64,000 nucleotides of DNA from positions 33,327 through 97,326 of the forward strand of contig NZ_JQGK01000013.1 in the NCBI RefSeq assembly GCF_000743525.1, written 5' to 3'. The DNA comes from Sulfurospirillum sp. SCADC. GTDB lineage: Bacteria; Campylobacterota; Campylobacteria; Campylobacterales; Sulfurospirillaceae. Both the position numbers and the translations under genes were made by a program. Position 1 is the stretch's first letter; every line of letters begins with the position of its first letter. This document shows positions 28,651 to 38,097 of the stretch, in pieces. The notes beneath the pieces were generated by a model. That model worked only from the letters and a program-made list of their open reading frames with translations. It ran no database searches and was not told the DNA's origin.

Positions 28651-31386
28651 CTATTTGAGTTGAAGAAGCGTATTGAGCATCTCATCGGCGGTTGTGATCG
28701 TTTTGGAGTTGGCTTGGTACCCTCTTTGAATAACGATCAACTGCGTGAGTGAGCGCGAAAGATCGACGTTACTCATCTCTAAAGCACTGGATTGGATGGA
28801 GCCTTTTGTCCCTGTGCTTGCTTGACCAACGGTTGCCGTACCAGAGTTAGTTGACGCAATATAGCAGTTACCGCCATCACTTTCCAAACCACTCTCATTG
28901 GTAAAGGTTGCCATAGCCACTTGAGCAAGTGCAAAGCTGTAACCATTACTAAAGCTACCGATGATAGTACCCGTTTCATCAACACTAATGCCCGATAAAT
29001 CGCCACCTGCATAACCGTCTTGTGTAATACTTGATGTGCTAGAGTCATTATCAAGACTTTTCAGACCGTCAAATTGTCCCAGTGTTCCCATATTGAGGCT
29101 AATGGCTTGGTTGGCGGTTGAGCCGTTATTGGCGGTGTAGTTGAGTGTTCTTGGAGAGTAGGTTGCCAAAGAGCCATCGGAGTTAAAACTAATGGTACCT
29201 GTGACAATATTTTCAGGCGAAACGCCTGAGTTAAGCTCACCTGGTTCGGGAACAGAGATCGTCATTGACCATTCAGTACCACCTGAACTGGTCGTTCCTG
29301 TTTTAACATAATTGATTGTCAAAGTGTGTTTTGAACCCAAAGAGTCATAAATATCGGTTGTAGATGACAACGATGCCATATAAAGATCACCCGATGTTCG
29401 CGTGGTTGATCCAGCAGAGAGTGTTCCTTGAAGAGCACTAAAGATGGCGGTTAGATCACTATTGGCAGAAACACTATTGGTGGCATTGGTCAAGTTTGTA
29501 ACGGTTAAATAAAGCCCAAAATCACCACCCGGTGTCACTGTACTTGAAGTAGAGGCAAATGCTACAGATGAGCCTTGAGGGATGGTAAGGTCACTGCTCA
29601 ATGTTGTAGCAGAGAGAGTATGGGTTCCTGCTGTATAGGTTACACCATTAATGACAACATCATTATTAAAGGTATAATCGCCTGCAGGCAGTATTGAACC
29701 ACTGGAAAGGGCAATATCTTTATTGGTTAAGGCATAATTTAAAGAGGTCTCTGTAAACGTCGCTTGCGCCGTATTGGTTCCAGCAAGAAGTGCTATGGTG
29801 GTTACAGCTGGAATAAAATCAGCCGTTGTGCCTTGTGGAATTGTTACGGCACTGTCTAAAGTGATAGCTGTTGCAAATGTATGTGTTACGCCAGCGGCGT
29901 AAGTTGTACCATTGATTGTAACATCGGTTGTAAAGGTATAATCTCCTGCAGGTAAGACAGAATCTTCTGGTAAGGTGAGTGAAGAGCTTTCTAAAAGTTC
30001 ATTAAATTTAGCTTCTGTCACAATTTCGGTTTCAATATAATCACCATCATCCGTATTATACGCATCGCCTGTTGGATTGGAGATGACAAATTGTCCTGAA
30101 GTATTGACGGATACAGAGGCACCATCATTAAGATCAGCAGTGCCATCTCCTGTGTAATCGACATAGAGTCTGGCATCGGTTTGCATGGCGTCTCTTAAAT
30201 CTTCCGTGGTGGTAAAGGTTCTTGCAACACCATCATCATAACTAGGATTGGATGATGAAGCGGAGCTAGTATAGGTATATTGGTAAGCGGTATTAACTTC
30301 AGTGTCAGTGATTCCTACGGCACTGTTGGTACTTCCTTGAACTAATTTAATATTTTTGGTTGCGTCTGTTGTTCCGGTTGAGTTATCATTACTTAAGGTA
30401 ATTTTATTGCCACTACTTACGGTTGCTTCAACCCCCGTAGAAGCTTTTTGTGCATTAATCAAGCTTGCAATGTAAGCAGCAACATCATCATCATCTGAAG
30501 ATGAGATAGAACCACTAATCGTTGTACCATTGATCGTCATATTAATGGTGGTGGTACCGGACGTATCTGCTGTAATATTAAAACTGGTTTTAGCCGTGGC
30601 GTAACTGACCCACATACCTTGACCTTCGGTCACACCAAGTGCTTCACCATCAGAATCAAAAAGAACGCTAAAGTCTACACCACGCTCAATCAGATCCGAA
30701 TCAGTGTCGAAAATATTATCGCCTGTATCGTCTTCATTGTGTATTTCCGTTGTTTGCCTAACACCATCCCCATTGGTATCAACCCAACCACTGTTGGAGT
30801 CAAGTGAATAGATCGATGTTTTATTGGTTCCTACACTCGTTCCCGAATCAAGGGTTGCTTTAACGGTTACTTTAGTGGTAGCACTTGCAGGTGTGGTTAG
30901 TCCTGGAGCAATGGTAACGTTCGTAATAGGGGAGGTTGTATCTATCAGTCCCGTTGACTCATCTTTGAGCCAACCTTGAACGATATAGCCATTGCCATCC
31001 ACAAAGTTACCATCGGCATCAAATTCAAAATCGCCATTACGGGTATATTTGTATGTGGTTCCAGCATCCGGAGAGACAACGAAAAAACCAGAGCCGCTAA
31101 TGGCTAGATCGGTGGTTTTATCGGTGGTTTCGATAGAACCTTGCGAAAAAATCTTTGATACCGTAGCGATGGTGGTTCCAAGACCAATTTGTGTTGCATT
31201 TTGTCCACCCAGTGTGCCGGTTGGCGATGTTGCAATAGAGGTTGTTTGGCTTAAAAGCGTTGCAAAATTTGCACGAGAATATTTATAACCGGTTGTATTA
31301 ACGTTGGCAATGTTATTGGATTCTGTATCCATTGCAATTTGGTGTGCTTGTAATCCGGTAACGCCGGCCCAGAGTGCTCTCATCAT
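28651..31386 (-). CDS. flgE: Flagellar hook protein FlgE, large form (911 aa)
   Basis: Structural protein of the extracellular hook joining basal body and filament. N-terminal rod-type signature (GLQAHQIAMDTESNNIANVNTTGYK) and C-terminal D0 helix (LSRSLTQLIVIQRGYQANSKTITTADEML) are intact. The long, Thr/Ser/Asp-rich middle is much bigger than in enterobacteria but close to Campylobacter hook proteins. It holds two tandem units of about 85 residues (about 473-555 and 559-640) with LPAGDYTF, INGxTYxAG and TIPQG. Own sigma-54 promoter upstream. Confidence 0.93.
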   Translation of the reverse strand: MMRALWAGVTGLQAHQIAMDTESNNIANVNTTGYKYSRANFATLLSQTTSIATSPTGTLGGQNATQIGLGTTIATVSKIFSQGSIETTDKTTDLAISGSGFFVVSPDAGTTYKYTRNGDFEFDADGNFVDGNGYIVQGWLKDESTGLIDTTSPITNVTIAPGLTTPASATTKVTVKATLDSGTSVGTNKTSIYSLDSNSGWVDTNGDGVRQTTEIHNEDDTGDNIFDTDSDLIERGVDFSVLFDSDGEALGVTEGQGMWVSYATAKTSFNITADTSGTTTINMTINGTTISGSISSSDDDDVAAYIASLINAQKASTGVEATVSSGNKITLSNDNSTGTTDATKNIKLVQGSTNSAVGITDTEVNTAYQYTYTSSASSSNPSYDDGVARTFTTTEDLRDAMQTDARLYVDYTGDGTADLNDGASVSVNTSGQFVISNPTGDAYNTDDGDYIETEIVTEAKFNELLESSSLTLPEDSVLPAGDYTFTTDVTINGTTYAAGVTHTFATAITLDSAVTIPQGTTADFIPAVTTIALLAGTNTAQATFTETSLNYALTNKDIALSSGSILPAGDYTFNNDVVINGVTYTAGTHTLSATTLSSDLTIPQGSSVAFASTSSTVTPGGDFGLYLTVTNLTNATNSVSANSDLTAIFSALQGTLSAGSTTRTSGDLYMASLSSTTDIYDSLGSKHTLTINYVKTGTTSSGGTEWSMTISVPEPGELNSGVSPENIVTGTISFNSDGSLATYSPRTLNYTANNGSTANQAISLNMGTLGQFDGLKSLDNDSSTSSITQDGYAGGDLSGISVDETGTIIGSFSNGYSFALAQVAMATFTNESGLESDGGNCYIASTNSGTATVGQASTGTKGSIQSSALEMSNVDLSRSLTQLIVIQRGYQANSKTITTADEMLNTLLQLK

Positions 31387-31431
31387 AGCGTATCCTTTAA
31401 TCTTTTCTTAGGGGGTATTTGTATTTTTTAA

Positions 31432-31449
31432 AAGCAATTTTTATTCCAT
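31432..31449 (-). promoter_or_regulatory. Sigma-54 promoter of the large flgE gene
   Basis: On the minus strand: TGGAATAAAAATTGCTTT, with GG (31446-31447) and GC (31434-31435) separated by 10 nt. Matches the -24/-12 pattern of RpoN-dependent flagellar genes in Campylobacterota. About 46 nt before the start codon, with ribosome site AAGGA. Confidence 0.85.
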
Positions 31450-31475
31450 TTTATTTTTGGTTACTTTGACGATAC

Positions 31476-33158
31476 TTACTGTTTCATGTTGATTGCATTT
31501 TGAAGTAACTCATCACTGGTCGTAATGCCTTTAGCACTCGCACTAAATGATTTTTGAACAATAATAAGCTCCGTCAGTGCGGTGGCAAGGTCGGTGTTAC
31601 TGGTTTCAAGCGTTTTATTGGCAATGGATGATCCTAAAATGGTATTGCCATTCGCATCCGTATAAAAAATGGGGTTACCACTGTTTGCAGACTCTGCAAA
31701 AAGGGTTGAGGAGACTTGGGTTAAGCCTTGGTCATTTTGAAAGTGATAGACTGCAATCTTCGCAACGGATGAACTTTTTCCATTGCTAAAGGTCGCAACG
31801 ACATTGCCATTGTCGTCAACATCATAAGCGGTTAAGTACCCTTCTACAGAGCCATTGTAATCTGCGATATTGGATTTTTCAATACTCGTACTTGAGATCA
31901 TACCATCAAAACTATCAATGGTTCCAAGATCTAAGGTTAAAGCTGTGCCTCCATTGTTGAGTGTTGGAATCGTGTTACTTGTAAGGGAACCATCGCTGTT
32001 AAAGGTGAGTGCCCCCGTTTGTGAATCCACAATCTCATATACTTTTTTTGTTGATTCGTTGACATAATACAAAGAGGTATCGTATGTTTTGGTACTGTCA
32101 TACTCTTCGTAATAGCTGTAAATATTGACAGCAGCATTCCACGTGGTTCCCTCTTCGCCTTGCGGAACCACTTTGGTAAAGGTCATATCTAAAATATCTT
32201 TGTCACCATCGGGTCCAATAACGGTCATTGTAAAGTGCTCTTTATTGGCAACTTCTTGAGATGTTTGAAGTACCGCAGAGGTCACGGTTATATCCGATGA
32301 AGTGTTGAGTCCACTGACATCGTAATCGGAAAGAGACCACGCTAAATTTTCATCGAGTTTGGTATTGATCGTTTGTGTCAAGCCGTCTGCATCGGTTAAG
32401 GTGATAATAACCACATCGCCCTCTTGGGGGTCAAGTGCTGCCGTTGTATTTGAAACCGTACCACTGAGGCTAATGGTTCCTGTCGTACTCGGCGTTACGG
32501 TTGAGGGATAATCCGCCGCATCTAAATCAACGTTAACGCTATCCACTGTTACGGTCGGATCAAGATTGGCACCATAAGAGGCTTCCGTGGTTGCCACGGG
32601 CGGATAGTAGAGTATTAAAGGAAGGGTGACTTTAGTTTGATCGCCTACACTTCCAAGTGCCACATCATCGACTTCTGTAATGGCGTAGGCTTGTTGTGTT
32701 GTGTCTGTGGTTCCAAATCCTTCAAGGGTCTCTGCATCTAAGGTTGTTTCTGTCATATTATCGCCGAGGGTAACCAAAAGATAGTTTCCATCGCCATCCA
32801 CAAGATTGCCATTGCCATCCAGTGAAAAACTACCTGCACGGGTGTAATACGTTGTCCCATCTGCGCCTAAAACACCAAACCATCCCTCATCTTCAAGTGC
32901 TAAGTCAAATGTATTATCGGTTGTTTGAAGCGAACCTTGCGCCATATTGAGTGTTGTCACTTGGCTGGATGCCCCAAGACCAATATCATTGGTGGAGGCG
33001 GTAGAGCTTGAGAGAATGCTCGAAAAAAGGGATGAAATTTCAGCCGTACTGCTTTTAAAGCCATTGGTATTGACATTGGCAATATTATTGCCAACAACAT
33101 CAATATAGAATTGGCTACTAACCACACCAGAGATGCTGTTGTAAAAAGAGGTATTCAT
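31476..33158 (-). CDS. flgE: FlgE-like hook protein, second paralogue (560 aa)
   Basis: A flagellar hook or hook-like protein with the same rod-type ends: N-terminal FYIDVVGNNIANVNTNGFK, an early QGSLQTTDNTFDLALEDEGWF segment and C-terminal LATALTELIIVQKSFSASAKGITTSDELL. The middle is acidic and Thr/Ser-rich. It shares little with the 911-residue protein outside the ends. Third gene of fliK-flgD-flgE, 12 nt after flgD. Campylobacter also has two such proteins, one in a fliK-flgD-flgE series; which one builds the hook here is not clear from sequence. Confidence 0.9.
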   Translation of the reverse strand: MNTSFYNSISGVVSSQFYIDVVGNNIANVNTNGFKSSTAEISSLFSSILSSSTASTNDIGLGASSQVTTLNMAQGSLQTTDNTFDLALEDEGWFGVLGADGTTYYTRAGSFSLDGNGNLVDGDGNYLLVTLGDNMTETTLDAETLEGFGTTDTTQQAYAITEVDDVALGSVGDQTKVTLPLILYYPPVATTEASYGANLDPTVTVDSVNVDLDAADYPSTVTPSTTGTISLSGTVSNTTAALDPQEGDVVIITLTDADGLTQTINTKLDENLAWSLSDYDVSGLNTSSDITVTSAVLQTSQEVANKEHFTMTVIGPDGDKDILDMTFTKVVPQGEEGTTWNAAVNIYSYYEEYDSTKTYDTSLYYVNESTKKVYEIVDSQTGALTFNSDGSLTSNTIPTLNNGGTALTLDLGTIDSFDGMISSTSIEKSNIADYNGSVEGYLTAYDVDDNGNVVATFSNGKSSSVAKIAVYHFQNDQGLTQVSSTLFAESANSGNPIFYTDANGNTILGSSIANKTLETSNTDLATALTELIIVQKSFSASAKGITTSDELLQNAINMKQ

Positions 33159-33170
33159 GGTCTATCCTTT

Positions 33171-33872
33171 TTATGCACCCGTGCGTTCATAAATTTCAAC
33201 AACTTCGTCAATTTCATAATAATTCGAACCAAGTTTTAACTTGATCACGCCATCGTCATAGTAAACCGATTCGATTGGATAAACTCCTAAAACCGTTGTA
33301 TCAGAAGCGCCATCAGGATCAACATATGTTGCACCCACACTGTAATCGCCCTCATCTACTTGATTGCCTTCATCGTCGAGTCCATCCCATGTGAAAGTAA
33401 CAATACCACTTTCACCTTTGACTTCATCGCCCAAGTCGATGGTACGAACGACATTACCACTAGAATCAGCAATGGTGAGGGTTCCATCTGAAATTTCATT
33501 GGGGAAGTAAACCTCAAAAGAGATGTCACCACTACCTTCATACGGAATGTAGTTAGACCCTAAACTTGCCATCTTACCAATGGAAGAAACCGCATTAAAG
33601 GTGGTGGAAGATTGGAGTTGAGATGAGAGAGCATCCAACGAATCGGCAGTATTTTCAGCAGCTTCAATCGATGCTAGCTGCGAAGTTTGCGTCAAAATGG
33701 TCTCTGTATCCATAGGATCAGTGGGATCTTGGTACTGTAATTCTGTGACAAGCAAGGTTAAAAAGTCATCATTGCTTAAGGAAGAGGATGATGTTGAGGT
33801 TGTCGTACTTGCGGTCGTTGTGGTGCTTGAGCTTGAGCCTGAAATAAGATTTTCATATCCGGTTGTTGCCAT
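33171..33872 (-). CDS. flgD: Flagellar hook assembly (capping) protein FlgD
   Basis: A 233-residue scaffold that caps the growing hook. The conserved N-terminal export/assembly region is NDDFLTLLVTELQYQDPTDPMDTETILTQTSQ (residues 33-65), followed by an Ig-like/Tudor C-terminal region (FTWDGLDDEGNQVDEGDY). The Ser/Thr-rich N-terminus (STTTTASTTTSTSSSS) is probably disordered. Operon with fliK (18 nt upstream) and flgE (12 nt downstream). Confidence 0.93.
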   Translation of the reverse strand: MATTGYENLISGSSSSTTTTASTTTSTSSSSLSNDDFLTLLVTELQYQDPTDPMDTETILTQTSQLASIEAAENTADSLDALSSQLQSSTTFNAVSSIGKMASLGSNYIPYEGSGDISFEVYFPNEISDGTLTIADSSGNVVRTIDLGDEVKGESGIVTFTWDGLDDEGNQVDEGDYSVGATYVDPDGASDTTVLGVYPIESVYYDDGVIKLKLGSNYYEIDEVVEIYERTGA

Positions 33873-33890
33873 AATAGATCCTTTTTAATT

Positions 33891-35444
33891 TTAGACATAT
33901 TGAGGAATGACAATCTCTAAGAGCGTTGTCTCTTCTTCATTGGATTCGGTGGTAAATTCATCCAAACTTCCACTACTGTTTTTTTGATTTTGTTGGGCGT
34001 GTTCTTTGTTGTTTTGATCGCTAAAGTTCATCTCTAAATTGGTAAAGCCCATATTGATCAAAGCGCTTTTAACATCATTTTGGTTTTGCGTAAAGAGTGA
34101 CATCGTGCTGGTGTTGGACGAAATCGTTACATGTAAATTGTTGCCTCGGGTTAAAAGCGTGACATCAACATCGCCTAAACTTTGAGGACTTAAGGAGAGT
34201 TCAACCTTCATAATAGGCGGTTTGTACGCATCAATCTTTTCTTGAAGATCACTTGCAAATTGATTGAGGCTCTCTTTCATTGTAGCTGTTTTGGATGTTA
34301 TCTCTTGTCTAAGCGTTGTTTTAAGATCATTTTTAACCTCCAGTGTGGAGGGTGAATCCTCTGATGAGGTGGATGTGACTTCACTCTCTTCACTGCTTAC
34401 GGTTTTTTGACTGAGTGCAATCTCTTCTTCTGCGGCTTCATCGGACGTTTTATCGGCTTTAAGAGTGGTTAACACACTGTCAATACTCTCTTCTTCGGTG
34501 CTTACTGTTTCAGTGACCATCTCATTGACACGTGTTGTGGATGTTTCCACGGAGGTATCATCGTTACTGAGGCTTGCATTTTCTGCTATGAGCGTTTTTT
34601 TAGTTTCATTCGCATTGGTTACTTTTTGAAGGAGCGTATCTAAGGGCTTGGTAGAGGCTTGAGTTGTCTCTTCTTGCACTGCTTCTACAATTTGTTGTTT
34701 TTCGTTTACTTCCAGTGATTCTGCGTTAACATCGGTTTGGGTGCTTAAATTCTCTTTGGAGATAAGCTCACTCAACATCGAGGGCGCAGAAGTCGATGTG
34801 GTTTGCGTCTGCGTGGATTGTTTATCGAGTAAGCTCATAACACTTGAAGCCGTTGCAGAGAAGCTTACATCACTTTGAGTCGTGCTTTGGGCTGTTGTAA
34901 GAGCTGTTTGCAAATCGTCAAAAAAGTTATTTTCAGCCAGTGTTGGAAACTTGGTTTGGAGGCTTTGAGCACTTTCGGTTGAGATGGTCAGTTTTCCCAA
35001 CCCAAGATTGTATTTTTGCGATAATGCCAATAGGTCACTCACGTTTTTAACGCTAGCAAACTCTTGGCGTGTGGTTTCACTCGCTACTAATTTTTCTAAA
35101 CTTGAAGAGGCATTGAGTGTTGGAAACACCGTCGCTGTTGGGTCTTCTTGGAGTGTGCTTACCACACTTAAAAGATCTTCCAATAAATGTTCATCAATGC
35201 TTTTTGCTTCGCCTTCACTGCTGAGAAGCTCAAGCGTATCTTCTTCTTGTGTTGTTACCGGAAGTGCTGTTTCGCTCAGTGTTGTTTGCGCTTCTTCACT
35301 TGCATACTGTCCAAGAATCATGGAGAAAAAACTCTCTGAAAAGGAGCCATCGCCACTCTCGCTTTTCATCGCTTCTGTCGATACTGAAGCTACGGGAAGC
35401 GCGCTTGTGGTCTGCACAAAAGAGAGAAGATTTTGCATCATCAT
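33891..35444 (-). CDS. fliK: Flagellar hook-length control protein FliK
   Basis: A 517-residue secreted ruler that measures the hook and switches export specificity. A long, low-complexity Ser/Thr/Glu-rich N-terminal part (1-375), and the conserved FliK C-terminal domain with MKVELSLSPQSLGDVDVTLL and LHVTISSNTSTMSLF (about 405-450). Three tandem ATG at the start; AAGG is best spaced for the third. First gene of a sigma-54 hook operon. TTACATGTAA at 34127-34136 encodes part of LHVT in the conserved domain. Confidence 0.88.
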   Translation of the reverse strand: MMMQNLLSFVQTTSALPVASVSTEAMKSESGDGSFSESFFSMILGQYASEEAQTTLSETALPVTTQEEDTLELLSSEGEAKSIDEHLLEDLLSVVSTLQEDPTATVFPTLNASSSLEKLVASETTRQEFASVKNVSDLLALSQKYNLGLGKLTISTESAQSLQTKFPTLAENNFFDDLQTALTTAQSTTQSDVSFSATASSVMSLLDKQSTQTQTTSTSAPSMLSELISKENLSTQTDVNAESLEVNEKQQIVEAVQEETTQASTKPLDTLLQKVTNANETKKTLIAENASLSNDDTSVETSTTRVNEMVTETVSTEEESIDSVLTTLKADKTSDEAAEEEIALSQKTVSSEESEVTSTSSEDSPSTLEVKNDLKTTLRQEITSKTATMKESLNQFASDLQEKIDAYKPPIMKVELSLSPQSLGDVDVTLLTRGNNLHVTISSNTSTMSLFTQNQNDVKSALINMGFTNLEMNFSDQNNKEHAQQNQKNSSGSLDEFTTESNEEETTLLEIVIPQYV

Positions 35445-35485
35445 TGCCTTACAATTTAGTTTAGAGATAATTTCACACTTTTAAC

Positions 35486-35503
35486 AAGCAATACTCATTC
35501 CAG
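35486..35503 (-). promoter_or_regulatory. Sigma-54 promoter of fliK-flgD-flgE
   Basis: On the minus strand: CTGGAATGAGTATTGCTT, GG and GC separated by 10 nt, the same TGGAAT...TTGCTT form as in front of the large flgE. About 42 nt before the start codon cluster. Confidence 0.85.
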
Positions 35504-35569
35504 TTTTTAAAAGTGAACACCAAAAATGCTTTACATGTAATGGAATTTTGAATTTAGTCAAGAACGTGG

Positions 35570-35575
35570 TATAAT
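35570..35575 (+). promoter_or_regulatory. -10 box (TATAAT) of typA
   Basis: TATAAT preceded by a G-rich GTGG; the start codon is 82 nt downstream, leaving a leader of about 75 nt in which I see no strong structure. TTACATGTAA (35531-35540) is centred 37 bp upstream and sits between this promoter and the divergent sigma-54 promoter. Confidence 0.6.
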
Positions 35576-35656
35576 GAAGCATATTTACTTCATCAAACTA
35601 CACCAATCACGTACGTTTTATAAGATGTAAAAGTCAAAGTTTACGAGGAGAATTTT

Positions 35657-37456
35657 TTGCAAGAGTTTAGAAATATTGCCGTGATAGCGCACGTTGACCA
35701 CGGAAAAACGACCTTAGTCGATGAGCTGTTGAAACAATCAGGTACCTACACAGCACACCAAAAAGTAGAAGAAAGAGCCATGGACAGCAACGATCTTGAA
35801 AAAGAGCGTGGCATTACCATTCTTTCTAAAAATACAGCTATTCGCTATAAAGAGACTAAAATTAACATTATCGACACTCCAGGCCACGCCGACTTTGGTG
35901 GTGAGGTTGAGCGTGTTTTAAAAATGGTTGATGGTGTTTTATTGCTGGTTGATGCACAAGAAGGCGTTATGCCTCAAACCAAATTCGTGGTTAAAAAAGC
36001 ACTCAGCCTTGGTCTTTGCCCGATCGTTGTTGTCAACAAGATCGACAAACCAGCAGCCGATGCAGAGCGTGTTGTTGATGAAGTGTTTGACCTTTTAGTA
36101 GCCCTAGGTGCGAATGAAGATCAACTCGAATTTCCTATCATTTATGCAGCAGCGCGTGATGGTTATGCCAAATACAATATGAGCGATGAGAGCAAAAATC
36201 TTGAACCTCTTTTTGAGACCATCCTCAAACATGTTCCTGCCCCTTCAGGAAAACCTGAAAATCCACTTCAACTGCAAGTCTTTACCCTTGATTATGACAA
36301 CTACGTTGGAAAAATCGGTATTGCGCGTATTTTTAACGGAACGATTAAGAAAAATGAGACTGTTTTACTGGCTAAAGCCGATGGTGAACAAGTTCGTGGA
36401 CGTGTTTCAAAACTGATCGGTTTTCACGGTTTGGAAAGAATTGATATTAACGAAGCAGAAAGCGGCGACATCGTAGCAGTTGCTGGTTTTGAAACCCTTG
36501 ATGTGGGTGATAGTTTGGTTGATCCAAGTAATCCAATGCCGCTTGATCCATTGCACATCGAAGAGCCAACCCTTTCCGTTGTTTTTGGGGTTAATGATTC
36601 TCCATTTGCGGGACTGGATGGCAAATACGTCACATCAAACAAAATCAATGAGCGTTTAGAGTCTGAGATGAAAACAAACATCGCAATGCGTTATGAAAAC
36701 GCAGGCGAAGGTAAATTTAAAGTCAGTGGACGTGGGGAACTTCAAATCACGATCTTGGCTGAAAATATGCGTCGTGAAGGGTTTGAGTTTTCTCTCGCGC
36801 GTCCAGAAGTTATTATCAAAGAAGAGAATGGCGTCAAAATGGAGCCATATGAGCATTTAGTTGTTGACGTGCCTGATGAATTTACTGGAACGGTTATCGA
36901 AAAACTGGGTCGTAAAAAAGCGGAAATGAAAGCGATGAACCCAACAGGCGATGGACAAACCAGAATTGAGTTTGAAATTCCTGCACGTGGACTCATTGGT
37001 TTCCGTGGACAATTTTTGACCGATACCAAAGGTGAGGGTGTTATGAACCACTCATTCTTAGATTTTAGACCGCTTAGTGGGGAAGTAGAACACCGTAAAA
37101 ATGGCGCGCTTATCTCTATGGAGAGCGGTACCGCAATGGGTTACTCACTCTTTAGTTTACAAGAGCGTGGTACCCTTTTTATTGATGTTCAAGTTAAAGT
37201 ATATGCAGGTATGATTATTGGTGAACACTCTCGTCCGAATGATTTGGATGTTAATCCCATTAAAGGTAAGCCACAAAGTAACGTGAGAAGTAGTGGCGCG
37301 GATGAAGCGATTAAACTCGTTCCACCACGCAAAATGAACCTCGAATTGGCACTTGAGTGGATTGAAAACGATGAATTGGTGGAAGTAACTCCTATCAACA
37401 TTCGTATTCGTAAAAAATACCTTGATCCAACCCAACGTAAACGTATGAGTCGCTAA
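35657..37456 (+). CDS. typA: Ribosome-associated GTPase TypA/BipA
   Basis: A 599-residue translational GTPase similar to EF-G, involved in ribosome assembly and stress adaptation. G1 [12 protein letters not shown], switch II/G3 [15 protein letters not shown]4 NKIDKP, then domains II, III, V and the unique C-terminal domain ([22 protein letters not shown]). The start is TTG (GAGGAG 7 nt upstream); no ATG lies nearby in frame. Full length. Confidence 0.96.
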   Translation: MQEFRNIAVIAHVDHGKTTLVDELLKQSGTYTAHQKVEERAMDSNDLEKERGITILSKNTAIRYKETKINIIDTPGHADFGGEVERVLKMVDGVLLLVDAQEGVMPQTKFVVKKALSLGLCPIVVVNKIDKPAADAERVVDEVFDLLVALGANEDQLEFPIIYAAARDGYAKYNMSDESKNLEPLFETILKHVPAPSGKPENPLQLQVFTLDYDNYVGKIGIARIFNGTIKKNETVLLAKADGEQVRGRVSKLIGFHGLERIDINEAESGDIVAVAGFETLDVGDSLVDPSNPMPLDPLHIEEPTLSVVFGVNDSPFAGLDGKYVTSNKINERLESEMKTNIAMRYENAGEGKFKVSGRGELQITILAENMRREGFEFSLARPEVIIKEENGVKMEPYEHLVVDVPDEFTGTVIEKLGRKKAEMKAMNPTGDGQTRIEFEIPARGLIGFRGQFLTDTKGEGVMNHSFLDFRPLSGEVEHRKNGALISMESGTAMGYSLFSLQERGTLFIDVQVKVYAGMIIGEHSRPNDLDVNPIKGKPQSNVRSSGADEAIKLVPPRKMNLELALEWIENDELVEVTPINIRIRKKYLDPTQRKRMSR

Positions 37457-37474
37457 GAAGTTTTTACATGTAAA

Positions 37475-37503
37475 GATTTTGTCGCCATCATGGCGGCAAA
37501 ATC
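37475..37503 (+). terminator. Hairpin after typA
   Basis: GATTTTG-T-CGCC / GGCG-G-CAAAATC with a 5-nt loop (one G-T pair inside), 19 nt after the typA stop and directly after a TTACATGTAA copy (37464-37473). No strong T-run follows, so termination may be partial. Confidence 0.45.
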
Positions 37504-37535
37504 CTATTATTTCTGAACAATACAGGAGGTTTACG

Positions 37536-38093
37536 ATGGAAACGTTTTTGGTTGTTGCAGGTCTCATTTTTCTTCTTGTCGTGTTTATGTACAACACGCT
37601 TATCTCCAAAAAAAACCAAGTCGATACCATTTACGCAGGGCTTGACGCCGTTCTTAAAAAACGCCACGACCTTCTTCCTAACCTTGTCGCAACGGTTCAA
37701 GAGTATATGGTGCATGAGCGCATCACGCTTGAGAAGATCACCGAACTTCGTACAAAAGCTGCCACACACTCCCTTGGTAGCCGCGAAACCATTGCCTTAG
37801 AGAAACAGCTCTCTTCCATGCTAGGCACTCTGATGGTTGCGGTGGAAAACTATCCGATGCTCAAAGCCAATGAAAATTTCTTGAACCTTCAAGCAACGCT
37901 GAGTGAAGTGGAAGAGCAAATTTCGGCTGCAAGACGCGCTTACAATCAAAGTGTGAATGATTATAACAATGCGATTGAGATGTTCCCGACCAATTTTATG
38001 GCTGGGTTGATGCACTTGGAGCGCAAAGAGGTTTTTAGCATTCCTGAGCATGAACGCTCCAACGTCGATGTAAAAAACCTTTTTCAAAAATAG
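37536..38093 (+). CDS. LemA family protein
   Basis: A 185-residue protein with one N-terminal membrane helix (FLVVAGLIFLLVVFMYNTLIS) and a four-helix-bundle LemA domain whose signature is DAVLKKRHDLLPNLVATVQEYMVHE, plus RRAYNQSVNDYNNAIEMFP. LemA proteins are linked to envelope or quality-control tasks, but their mechanism is unclear. The ATG at 37536 has the ribosome site AGGAGG; a longer in-frame reading starting at 37479 is not supported. Paired with the DUF3137 gene 4 nt downstream, a common neighbour. Confidence 0.9.
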   Translation: METFLVVAGLIFLLVVFMYNTLISKKNQVDTIYAGLDAVLKKRHDLLPNLVATVQEYMVHERITLEKITELRTKAATHSLGSRETIALEKQLSSMLGTLMVAVENYPMLKANENFLNLQATLSEVEEQISAARRAYNQSVNDYNNAIEMFPTNFMAGLMHLERKEVFSIPEHERSNVDVKNLFQK

Positions 38094-38097
38094 GTAA

